Positions 8,547 to 14,799 of a stretch of 17,760 nt of DNA are shown here, piece after piece. The DNA lies in the NCBI GenBank assembly GCA_028711905.1, contig JAQTRI010000025.1, forward strand, positions 1 through 17,760. Reading direction: 5' to 3'. Below the pieces are notes generated by a model. That model searched no databases. It was given only the letters and a program-made list of their open reading frames with translations, and had not been told where the DNA came from. Position 1 is the stretch's first letter, and every line of letters begins with the position of its first letter. The translations under genes were made by a program, and so were the position numbers. Source of the stretch: Candidatus Wallbacteria bacterium (GTDB taxonomy: Bacteria > Muiribacteriota > JAQTZZ01).

Positions 8547-9512
8547 TTCTCTTCTCAGGTCATCGCACATTTCGTGGAATTCTCCTGCATTTTCCAGACG
8601 GGCCAGCCTTTCTCTGAAGCGGGCTGCTGCGGCGAATCCCCGCAGATAGGGGATCAATCCTTTGCGCATCAGGCGCACAGCCGCCTGCTCCCCGTGAAAA
8701 GAGATCATGGCTTCACCTTGTCTGAGGAGTACGGCTAAGACCTCAGCGCGATCAGGGGCATAGGTTTTTCCGGAAAGCCCGGCCTTCAGAGACTGGAAAA
8801 CAAAGGGATTGCCAATGGCAGCCCTGCCGATCATAGCTCCGGAGGCACCGGTGCTCACGATCCTGGAAAGGCTTTCCTGATCACGCACATTGCCGTTTCC
8901 GATCACTGGAATTCTCAGTTCACGGGCTGCTTTGGCGATGGCTGCGTAATCGATCTCACCTCCAAAAGCCTGGGACCTGGTTCTGGCGTGCAATGTAACA
9001 AAATCCAGCCCCTCGTCTTCGGCGAGTCCGGCGATTTGCAGGTAGTTCTGGTTGTGATCATCATACCCGAGGCGTATTTTGCAGGAAAAAAGGCCCTTGA
9101 TTTTCGGGCGCAGCAAGCGAAAAATCTTCTGCACATGATCAGGTTCCTGCATGAGATAGCAACCGCTCTTAGCCCGCAGCACCTTTTTCACACAGCATCC
9201 GAGATTGAGATCGATTCCGGCAAAGCCGCCCCTGTTTGTGAGAAAATCTGCGGCATAATCAAAAGTCTTCAGGTCATGGCCGAAAATCTGGATCGAAAGG
9301 CGACTGTGTTCTTCAGGAGCGGAGGCAATGATCGGTAAGGTTCTTTTATTGCCATAGTAAATGGCATTGGTGCTTGTCAGTTCTGTGAACACGAAATCCG
9401 CACCGTATTCACGGCAGAGTGTGCGCAGAGGCAATCCGGTGAATCCCGCGATAGGGGCCAGAAGCAGTGGAAAGCCTGTTTCGCTTTTCAAAAATGGAAT
9501 TTCACGGGGCAT
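8541..9512 (-). CDS. dus: tRNA-dihydrouridine synthase, DusB-like
   Basis: An FMN- and NADPH-dependent enzyme that reduces uridine to dihydrouridine in the D-loop or nearby positions of tRNA. Support: PLLLAPIAGFTGLPLR near the N-terminus (family APMAGVTD), DLNLGCCVKKV with the catalytic Cys (106 from this start), CKIRLGYDD, VTLHARTR, IPVIGNGNV and GASGAMIGRAAIGNPFVF, the FMN-phosphate binding end of the barrel. The chosen ATG gives 323 residues; ATG 9527 (328) and TTG 9560 (339) are also in frame, and none has a Shine-Dalgarno sequence. TTG 9560 lies inside the 26-bp palindrome and is least likely. The proline that normally follows the catalytic Cys is Cys here. It is the last gene of the coaX operon and overlaps the convergent protease gene by six bases. 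Confidence 0.92.
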   Translation of the reverse strand: MPREIPFLKSETGFPLLLAPIAGFTGLPLRTLCREYGADFVFTELTSTNAIYYGNKRTLPIIASAPEEHSRLSIQIFGHDLKTFDYAADFLTNRGGFAGIDLNLGCCVKKVLRAKSGCYLMQEPDHVQKIFRLLRPKIKGLFSCKIRLGYDDHNQNYLQIAGLAEDEGLDFVTLHARTRSQAFGGEIDYAAIAKAARELRIPVIGNGNVRDQESLSRIVSTGASGAMIGRAAIGNPFVFQSLKAGLSGKTYAPDRAEVLAVLLRQGEAMISFHGEQAAVRLMRKGLIPYLRGFAAAARFRERLARLENAGEFHEMCDDLRREL

Positions 9513-9549
9513 GCTTTGAGTGTACATGAAAAAGAGAGAAGCCGTAAAG

Positions 9550-9575
9550 TAGAGACGCAATGCATTGCGTCTCTA
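9550..9575. repeat. 26-bp perfect palindrome (REP-like)
   Basis: TAGAGACGCAATG at 9550-9562 is followed at once by its exact reverse complement (9563-9575). As RNA or single-stranded DNA it gives an 11-bp stem with a TGCA loop. It begins at the stop codon of coaX (TAG, 9575-9573 on the minus strand) and lies between coaX and dus. No T-run follows directly on either strand, so it is not a canonical intrinsic terminator. From memory, similar GTAGAGACGC palindromes are dispersed in cyanobacteria and Bacteroidetes; no search was run. Confidence 0.9.
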
Positions 9576-10262
9576 ACTCAGCATCATCAGCCCCTGCAGT
9601 GTCAGCTCAGGAAAGATGATCGAATTTTCCAGCTCAAACAATCTGCTGCCGCCTCCTGTTACAATGACCTTTGTTGCATTGGGCAATGTGTCCAACAGGC
9701 CTCTGACGAAAATGTGCAGGCTGTGATAAGTACCACTCTTTAACGCCTCGATCGTGGTCACAGCCCACAAGGACTCCGGCTGCCCAAAACTGAACTCCGG
9801 CAGGGCCGGGGCTTTTCTGCGCAGGGCTTTTTGTGAAATAAAAGTCCCGGGCAGGATCATGCCGCCGACATGTGTTCCCTCAGGATCAATGTAATCCACA
9901 GTCATGGCGGTTCCTGCGCTGATCAGAAGAATCGGAGGAGTGTACAGGTTGACTGCTGCGAAAATGTTCACCAGACGGTCTGAGCCGAGCATGGCCAGGT
10001 CATACTTCGAGTGAATGGAGGGGTGCAGGTCCCTTCCAACCAAATGACAGGCACACCCTTCTTTTCTAAGAAGTTTCTCTACCCTGTCTGTCACCGGCCT
10101 GACTACTGAACAGATAAAGGCTTTGTCAAAACCAATTTTTTTTTGAAGTTCTGCGACCTTTTCGGCCCTGGAAGAAGGGAAAACCTTGGTGGAATGCAGA
10201 AAGCCGTTTACACTCAGGCAGGATTTGATATTGCTGTTACCGATGTCAAGCAGGAGGAGCAA
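9573..10262 (-). CDS. coaX: Type III pantothenate kinase
   Basis: CoaX phosphorylates pantothenate with ATP, the first step of coenzyme A synthesis; it is a cytosolic dimer of the ASKHA fold. Seen: LLDIGNSNIK (5-14, phosphate-1 motif), GSDR (93-96), ISAGTAMTVDYID (114-126, phosphate-2), GGMILPG (133-139), TIEALKSGT (171-179) and VTGGGS (202-207). At 229 residues it is slightly shorter than usual (about 245-260). The start is a TTG five bases after AGGAGG, inside the end of the rseC-like gene (17-base overlap); no ATG is available before the phosphate motif. The chain ends LTLQGLMMLS, where family members usually continue for a few residues (typically an Ile-Tyr-x-x-Asn tail), and the stop codon is the edge of the 26-bp palindrome. 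That fits a repeat inserted at the gene's 3' end. Confidence 0.93.
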   Translation of the reverse strand: MLLLLDIGNSNIKSCLSVNGFLHSTKVFPSSRAEKVAELQKKIGFDKAFICSVVRPVTDRVEKLLRKEGCACHLVGRDLHPSIHSKYDLAMLGSDRLVNIFAAVNLYTPPILLISAGTAMTVDYIDPEGTHVGGMILPGTFISQKALRRKAPALPEFSFGQPESLWAVTTIEALKSGTYHSLHIFVRGLLDTLPNATKVIVTGGGSRLFELENSIIFPELTLQGLMMLS

Positions 10263-10692
10263 GCGGCCCTCCTGCCGGGCAGACGGTATTATCCAGTTTC
10301 ATGGCAACTGAAAAAATCCCTGAAAAAAAACGATTCGCGAACTTCAGGACAGGGAAAAGCCAGGCCAGGAGAGCTATGCCACCTGCCGCAACGCTGGCCG
10401 GTTCGCCCAGTGGAGCAGCCAGCACCGCAGCTCCGAGCATGGCTATGAGCGGTGCGATGAATGTCAGAAACAGAGCTGCGTAATAGTATCGGTCAGGAGC
10501 GGATAGAAGCAGAATATCCCCAGTGGCGATCGAAAAATCGTCGGACTGAATTACGGCACTGACTTTGTCGCTCATGGGAAAAAGGGATATATCCCCACAA
10601 GCTCCACAGTGCCTGCAGCCTCCCCCTGGTCGCAGGAACTCCACGCTGATGAGTGTGCCCGTTCGATCCATCACTCTGGCCGGAACCTGCAA
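10246..10692 (-). CDS. rseC: RseC/MucC-like (SoxR-reducing system) membrane protein
   Basis: The protein has 148 residues. It starts at a TTG (10692-10690) with GGAGG seven bases before; an ATG 21 bases further in would remove the first beta strand. The plan is that of RseC: a short N-terminal domain (ARVMDRTGTLISVEF), then the cysteine cluster CRHCGAC (Cys 26, 29, 32), a second beta segment (VSAVIQSDDFSIATGDILLL) and two hydrophobic helices (about 70-95 and 98-116) joined by a short Pro/Gly turn. In E. coli RseC sits in the inner membrane and affects sigma-E control and SoxR reduction; in other bacteria the family often accompanies Rnf or redox genes, which are not seen here. The 3' end overlaps coaX by 17 bases, so translation is probably coupled. 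The symbol is by family resemblance. Confidence 0.75.
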   Translation of the reverse strand: MQVPARVMDRTGTLISVEFLRPGGGCRHCGACGDISLFPMSDKVSAVIQSDDFSIATGDILLLSAPDRYYYAALFLTFIAPLIAMLGAAVLAAPLGEPASVAAGGIALLAWLFPVLKFANRFFSGIFSVAMKLDNTVCPAGGPLAPPA

Positions 10693-10710
10693 TGTAGTCC
10701 TCCAGACTTA

Positions 10711-11235
10711 TTAGAAACCGATCCTGGGTTCGTTACTGCTGCCGCTTTGCTGGGTGTGACGGGTGCATCCTGCTTTCCAGGTCATGCCGTCCCTGTAATA
10801 GAAAAATATTCCCTGCCCCGGGCAGAGTCTGGGTTTCCGGTCCGGGAGATAGTCGGCAATCTGATCCCACTTGACTGTGCCGGGGAACAGCTCGTTTGAA
10901 GTCCTGGTGTTGAGATAATATGTAGCGCACTCCATTATAAACTGCTGTTCCATGCTGCATTGGATATATTGATTGATGGCATCGAGATACTTTCTCAGAT
11001 CTTTGGCCAGCTGAGGCTTTCCCTTTGCGAATAAGGAAACATCATCATATTTCAGGTAGTTCCTGTCCCCAACACAGGTTTCCAGATTGATGAAGATCGG
11101 CATCAGGTAAAATCCGCTTTTTTTGGCTATTGAAAAGCCGAAGTCGTAGCCGGTTACCACCATGTTCTTACCGGCCAGTCCGGCTGACACCCCGATCACA
11201 ATAGCCATGAAAATCATCATGCGATATGGATTCAT
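10711..11235 (-). CDS. Exported protein with a pilin-like C-terminal cysteine module
   Basis: The protein has 174 residues from ATG 11235, which follows GGAGGTTCA; an in-frame ATG at 11280 lies upstream of the predicted transcript start. Residues 6-22 are hydrophobic (signal peptide or anchor). The C-terminal half (about 92-160) has the pattern seen at the end of many short type IV pilin-like proteins of Lentisphaerae, Planctomycetes and related candidate phyla: an early Cys-rich helix, VKWDQIADYL, then LCPGQGIFFY (137-146) and a closing GCTRH (156-160), a likely disulfide pair Cys138-Cys157. The N-terminus has no GFTLIE-type prepilin site, so it is not an ordinary pilin. Function unknown. 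It heads the rseC-coaX-dus operon, 18 bases before rseC. Confidence 0.7.
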   Translation of the reverse strand: MNPYRMMIFMAIVIGVSAGLAGKNMVVTGYDFGFSIAKKSGFYLMPIFINLETCVGDRNYLKYDDVSLFAKGKPQLAKDLRKYLDAINQYIQCSMEQQFIMECATYYLNTRTSNELFPGTVKWDQIADYLPDRKPRLCPGQGIFFYYRDGMTWKAGCTRHTQQSGSSNEPRIGF

Positions 11236-11268
11236 TGAACCTCCGCGAGCATCTCCTGAACTGTGGTC

Positions 11269-11297
11269 ATTCTTACACACAGTCGTAAAATTGTCAA
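11269..11297 (-). promoter_or_regulatory. Promoter of the pilin-like/rseC/coaX/dus operon
   Basis: On the minus strand a perfect TTGACA (11297-11292) is followed after 17 bases by AAGAAT (11274-11269), with TG in the extended -10 position. Transcription would start near 11262, about 27 bases before the ATG at 11235 and downstream of the alternative ATG at 11280. Confidence 0.6.
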
Positions 11298-11310
11298 CAT
11301 ATTACAGCCT

Positions 11311-12669
11311 TTATTCCACGGCAGGGGTTATGCCCAGTTCTTTCAGTTTTTCATAGATGCTTTTGCGCTGTAATCCGCAGATCCTTGAAGCCATGGAAAT
11401 GTTTCCGTTGCATTCTGCAAGCAGCCTTGTGAAATATTCCCTGTCAAACCTGGCGGTCAGCTCTTTTTTCAGGGAAACATAGTCCTTGCCGGAAAGGTCG
11501 CTCCCGGAAAGCAGCCCCTCTGTAAAGCGATAAATTGATTTAAGATGCGACAAAGTGATGGTCTTTCCCTCGCCTGTAACCATTATCCGCTCGATGATAT
11601 TTTTCAGTTCCCTGATGTTGCCCGGAAAACTGTAGGAACATAAAAAATCCAGTGCATCATCAGCAAACCCGGTCCACGAAAGGCCGTATTTTTCATTGAA
11701 GGATTTGAGGAAATGCATGGACAGCACCGGGATGTCTTCTGTACGCTCCCTAAGCGGAGGGAGTGCAACACTGACCACATTGAGCCTGTAATACAGATCC
11801 TCCCGGAAATTTCCTTTTCGGACTTCAGCTTCCAGATTCTGATGTGTGGCAGTGATGATTCGGCACGCTACAGGTATGAACTGACTTCCTCCGATACGGA
11901 GGATGGTTTTTTCCTGCAGGACACGCAGGAGCTTGGCTTGCAACTGCAGAGGAATTTCGCCGATCTCATCCAGAAAAATTACACCTGTACCGGCCAACTC
12001 AAATTTTCCGAGCTGAGTCGAGGAAGCTCCGGTAAAACTGCCTTTTTCAAAACCGAACAATTCAGATTCAACCAGATTTTCCGGAATAGCGCTGCAGTTA
12101 ATGGGGATGAAGGGCTCGCCAGCTTTGGCACCTGCCCTGTGCAGTGCCTGTGCTACCAGTTCCTTGCCTGTGCCGGATTCTCCGCTGATCAGCACAGTAA
12201 CATCGAAATCTCTGATTTTAGAAAGAAGTTTGAGTACAGGCTCCATCTTAGGGCTTTGTGTAACGATCCCTCCGAACATGCCGGAGAGGTCGCTGCAACC
12301 GGCAGATGGCAGTTGTGACGACAATCGTGAGCACAATGAGCGCAGGTCTGCGATGTTGAAGGGTTTTTTCAGATAGTCGCTGGCTCCTTCCTTCATGGCC
12401 TGCACAGCGATCTCCTCTGAGCCATAGGCAGTCATTATCACTACGAAGCGATCCGGGGAAGAGGCCCTGATTTTCTTCAAAAGATCGATGCCGTTGATTT
12501 CGGGCATGTTGATGTCCAGAAAAATCAGATCGAAGCTGTCCCAGTATGGGGGGGATGCGGAAAGCAGGGAAAAATCCTCAAGTGCCTCCACCAGATAATC
12601 CTGTTTGGTTAAAGCCCGGTGGAAGGTGTAACCGATTTCAGGTTCATCATCAATGACAAGAATGCGCAT
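11311..12669 (-). CDS. NtrC-family sigma-54-dependent response regulator
   Basis: The protein has 452 residues in three domains. Receiver (1-118): acidic pair D7-D8, phosphorylation site D52 in LDINMPE, T80 and K102. AAA+ domain (about 135-370): Walker A GESGTGKE (163-170), the sigma-54 contact loop as GSFTGA (210-215), Walker B IFLDE (231-235), LPPLRERTEDIP and SFPGNIRELKN. Fis-type DNA-binding helix-turn-helix: about 408-447. It would bind enhancer sites and use ATP to open sigma-54 promoters once phosphorylated. The contact loop has Ser where the consensus GAFTGA has Ala, a mild variant. No histidine kinase is adjacent, so its partner is elsewhere, and no convincing -24/-12 promoter is seen in this window. 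The start has only a distant AAAGG; a -10-like TAAAAT ends six bases before the ATG. It ends 75 bases before the next gene, with no terminator. Confidence 0.95.
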   Translation of the reverse strand: MRILVIDDEPEIGYTFHRALTKQDYLVEALEDFSLLSASPPYWDSFDLIFLDINMPEINGIDLLKKIRASSPDRFVVIMTAYGSEEIAVQAMKEGASDYLKKPFNIADLRSLCSRLSSQLPSAGCSDLSGMFGGIVTQSPKMEPVLKLLSKIRDFDVTVLISGESGTGKELVAQALHRAGAKAGEPFIPINCSAIPENLVESELFGFEKGSFTGASSTQLGKFELAGTGVIFLDEIGEIPLQLQAKLLRVLQEKTILRIGGSQFIPVACRIITATHQNLEAEVRKGNFREDLYYRLNVVSVALPPLRERTEDIPVLSMHFLKSFNEKYGLSWTGFADDALDFLCSYSFPGNIRELKNIIERIMVTGEGKTITLSHLKSIYRFTEGLLSGSDLSGKDYVSLKKELTARFDREYFTRLLAECNGNISMASRICGLQRKSIYEKLKELGITPAVE

Positions 12670-12675
12670 AAATAC

Positions 12676-12704
12676 ATTTTACCTTTTTCCGCTTGTGAAG
12701 GAAA
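12676..12704 (-). promoter_or_regulatory. Promoter candidate of the response regulator, leaderless geometry
   Basis: On the minus strand TTTCCT (12704-12699), a 17-base spacer and TAAAAT (12681-12676). The -10 ends six bases before the ATG at 12669, so transcription would start at or next to the start codon. The -35 is weak (three of six). Confidence 0.35.
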
Positions 12705-12750
12705 GTCCGGGCATCTTCTACAAACCGATTTTTTCGCTGTCAGTGAAATA

Positions 12751-12759
12751 TGGTATACT
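12751..12759 (+). promoter_or_regulatory. Extended -10 promoter of queA, leaderless geometry
   Basis: TGGTATACT: an extended TGn followed by the -10 hexamer TATACT (12754-12759). The usual start seven bases further falls on the A of the queA ATG (12766). The -35 region (TTTTCG) is poor, as is common for extended -10 promoters, and there is no Shine-Dalgarno sequence before queA. Confidence 0.55.
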
Positions 12760-12765
12760 GGTCTG

Positions 12766-13788
12766 ATGAAGACTGAGTGTCTGAACTACAGCCTCCCGGA
12801 TGAACTGATTGCTCAAACGCCTGTCGAGCCGAGGGATCAGTCCAGAATGATGGTTGTGAATATGACTGTGAACAGTCTGCGCCATTCAAGATTTTGTGAA
12901 ATCAGTGAATTCCTCAGGCAGGGGGATGTTCTGGTACTTAACGACACCAAGGTTATTCCGGCCCGTGTCCGGGGTTTCAGAAAAACCGGCGGTCAGGTGG
13001 AATTTCTTCTTTTGGAGCGCGTAAAATCAGATCGAAAAGGGCAGATATGGAAGGCTTTGGCCAGACCGGCGAAGAAACTTAAAACCGGCGAGGAAATCAG
13101 GATCGGTTGTGGACGGATTTTGACGATTACAGCAGAGTTTCCCGGAGGCATACGCGAGGTTTCGGTCTCTGAAACCGGGGATGAATGGATGACTGGGGCA
13201 GGGCAGATGCCGCTTCCGCCGTACATTCACAATTTTCAGGGAGATCCGGCGCGATATCAGACAGTTTTTGCCTCGCATCCGGGCGCAGTCGCCGCGCCGA
13301 CTGCCGGGTTGCATTTTACACCTGCGCTTCTGCGCGGTTTATCCGGAAACGGCGTGGAGATCGCGCATATTACTCTGCATGTCGGGCTGGGCACCTTCAA
13401 GGAAATAGATACTCCTGATGTCGAAGATTACAAGCTGCACGAAGAAAGATTCGTCATCAGTCCTGAGTCCGCCCGGACTGTCAACAGGGCTTTGCACGAT
13501 GGGCGCAGAATCATCGCCTGCGGCACAACCAGTTGCCGGGTGCTGGAAGCGAACTTCAGGGGGGGGGGCATTGAGCCCGGATGCGGAACGACCGGTCTTT
13601 ACATCCGGCCAGGGTACAGATTCAAGGTGGTCGGTGCACTGATTACTAATTTTCATCTGCCGCGTACAACTCTGCTTCTGCTTGTGAGCGCTCTGGCAGG
13701 CTGGGACAGGATTGCGGAATGCTATCAGGAGGCGATAAAGCTGCGGTACAGATTTTTCAGTTTCGGCGATGCCATGCTGATCTGCTGA
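12766..13788 (+). CDS. queA: tRNA preQ1(34) S-adenosylmethionine ribosyltransferase-isomerase
   Basis: QueA transfers and isomerises the ribose of S-adenosylmethionine onto preQ1 at tRNA position 34, forming epoxyqueuosine on the way to queuosine; cytosolic. The protein has 340 residues, the family length. Seen: LPDELIAQTPVEPRDQSRMM (10-29), FRQGDVLVLNDTKVIPAR-type segment (to 67), FASHPGAVAAPTAGLHFT (168-185), ITLHVGLGTF (202-211), the KLHEE segment, TNFHLPRTTLLLLVSAL (294-310) and YRFFSFGDAMLI (328-339). ATG 12766 fits the family N-terminus; the frame is open upstream to 12619 but that part resembles nothing and crosses the promoter. A run of ten G residues (13559-13568) falls in a loop of the protein (Arg265-Gly268). 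No other queuosine gene is in view. Confidence 0.96.
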   Translation: MKTECLNYSLPDELIAQTPVEPRDQSRMMVVNMTVNSLRHSRFCEISEFLRQGDVLVLNDTKVIPARVRGFRKTGGQVEFLLLERVKSDRKGQIWKALARPAKKLKTGEEIRIGCGRILTITAEFPGGIREVSVSETGDEWMTGAGQMPLPPYIHNFQGDPARYQTVFASHPGAVAAPTAGLHFTPALLRGLSGNGVEIAHITLHVGLGTFKEIDTPDVEDYKLHEERFVISPESARTVNRALHDGRRIIACGTTSCRVLEANFRGGGIEPGCGTTGLYIRPGYRFKVVGALITNFHLPRTTLLLLVSALAGWDRIAECYQEAIKLRYRFFSFGDAMLIC

Positions 13789-13814
13789 CTTAATTCCTGG
13801 ACGGAGGTGCCGAT

Positions 13815-13820
13815 TATAAT
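13815..13820 (+). promoter_or_regulatory. -10 element candidate for the sigma-factor operon
   Basis: A perfect TATAAT lies 27 bases after the queA stop. No good -35 is found at 15-19 bases upstream (best TTCCTG) and there is no extended TG, so activity is uncertain. Transcription would start near 13827 with a leader of about 84 bases. Read-through from queA is equally possible, since no terminator is present. Confidence 0.35.
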
Positions 13821-13828
13821 ATAGAAGC

Positions 13829-13883
13829 TATGCCGTGAGGGTTATACTCGTGACCTTTTGCAGATACTGTGTTCCACGGCGTA
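13829..13883 (+). promoter_or_regulatory. Foldable leader of the sigma-factor mRNA
   Basis: TATGCCGTG (13829-13837) pairs with CACGGCGTA (13875-13883), nine pairs with one G-U. Inside, AGGGTTA can pair with TGACCTT around the loop TACTCG (two wobble pairs). The outer helix begins about two bases after the predicted transcript start and ends 19 bases before the ribosome site. No known riboswitch class is recognised. Confidence 0.35.
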
Positions 13884-13910
13884 CAAGCGGCCGGAAATGA
13901 GGAGAAAAGA

Positions 13911-14795
13911 TTGAACGACAACGACGATATCAAGAAAAAACCGGATTCCAGAAAGAACGATCAGGACGTCGGCGAAGCGATCAAGCATTACCTCAATTTC
14001 CTCGATAAGCAGCATCTGCTCAGCGCGGAGGAAGAAAGAGAACTGGCCAGACGCTATCGCGATGAAGCTGACGAGGAAGCCAAAAAGTTACTGATTCAGG
14101 CAAATCTGCGGCTTGTCGTCAGTATCGCCAAGAAATTCAGCAATAGAGGCATCCTTTTTCTCGACCTGATCCAGGAAGGCAATCTGGGTTTGATCAAGTC
14201 GGTCGAGAAATTCGAATACCGTCTTGGATACAAGTTTTCTACATACGCGACCTGGTGGATCAAGCAGGCCATCACACGCGCCCTTTTTGAAAAATTCAAG
14301 TTGATCCGCATCCCCAACCATGTTGTGGATCAGATATCTCAGCTTCGCAGGATCAGGGAACAGCTGGCGCAAAACCTTGGGCACAAGCCTACAGCCGAAG
14401 AACTGGCACTGGAATTGAACTGTTCAGTTCCTAAAATCAAGGAACTGACGAGCCTGATGAATGAGCCGGTGTCACTGGATGTCCCTGTGGGAGATGATGA
14501 AGGCAGTCTGCTGGGAGATTTCGTGGAATCCGGCATGATCACCCCTGAAGAGGAAGTCTTTGACAAGGTACTGAAAGACCAGATTGACAAGGCTTTAAAG
14601 ACCTTGTCTCCTAAAGAGAGGGAAGTCATTATCTGGAGATTCGGACTCAATGACGGAGAACCGTTGACCTTGGAGGAAATAGGAAAAAAACTGGCGGTTA
14701 CCAGGGAACGCGTCAGGCAGATAGAGGACAAGGCCCTGAAAAAGCTGCGGCGGCTTTCTCACCGCGAAAAACTGACTGATTTCGAAATCAAGTAA
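13911..14795 (+). CDS. rpoD: RpoD-type (group 1/2) RNA polymerase sigma factor
   Basis: The protein has 294 residues from TTG 13911, which follows GAGGAG by six bases; an in-frame GTG at 13869 has no ribosome site and would add 14 unlikely residues. Domains: region 1.2 (about 20-50), region 2 (about 60-138) with NLRLVVSIAKKF, DLIQEGNLGLIKSVEKFEY and the -10-binding STYATWWIKQAITRA, region 3 (about 140-200), region 4 (about 225-285) with TLEEIGKKLAVTRERVRQIE for the -35. There is no region 1.1 and no non-conserved insert, so it is compact, like SigA of small-sigma lineages or a group 2 factor. After ITRA the usual IADQARTIRIP reads LFEKFKLIRIP. It is probably the housekeeping sigma factor, but a secondary one cannot be excluded. 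The HEAT gene starts four bases after its stop. Confidence 0.85.
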   Translation: MNDNDDIKKKPDSRKNDQDVGEAIKHYLNFLDKQHLLSAEEERELARRYRDEADEEAKKLLIQANLRLVVSIAKKFSNRGILFLDLIQEGNLGLIKSVEKFEYRLGYKFSTYATWWIKQAITRALFEKFKLIRIPNHVVDQISQLRRIREQLAQNLGHKPTAEELALELNCSVPKIKELTSLMNEPVSLDVPVGDDEGSLLGDFVESGMITPEEEVFDKVLKDQIDKALKTLSPKEREVIIWRFGLNDGEPLTLEEIGKKLAVTRERVRQIEDKALKKLRRLSHREKLTDFEIK

Positions 14796-14799
14796 CCAG

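Noticed and set aside
9550..9575. Palindrome as a rho-independent terminator
   Set aside because: No T-run directly follows the stem on either strand, and dus downstream appears to belong to the same operon.
11713..12318. Plus-strand frame of about 200 codons inside the response-regulator gene
   Set aside because: It lies antisense to the conserved AAA+ domain, whose motifs are all intact on the minus strand.
12619..12765. Longer queA start in the open upstream frame
   Set aside because: The added residues match nothing in QueA, cross the extended -10 and overlap the divergent regulator gene; the family N-terminus fits ATG 12766.
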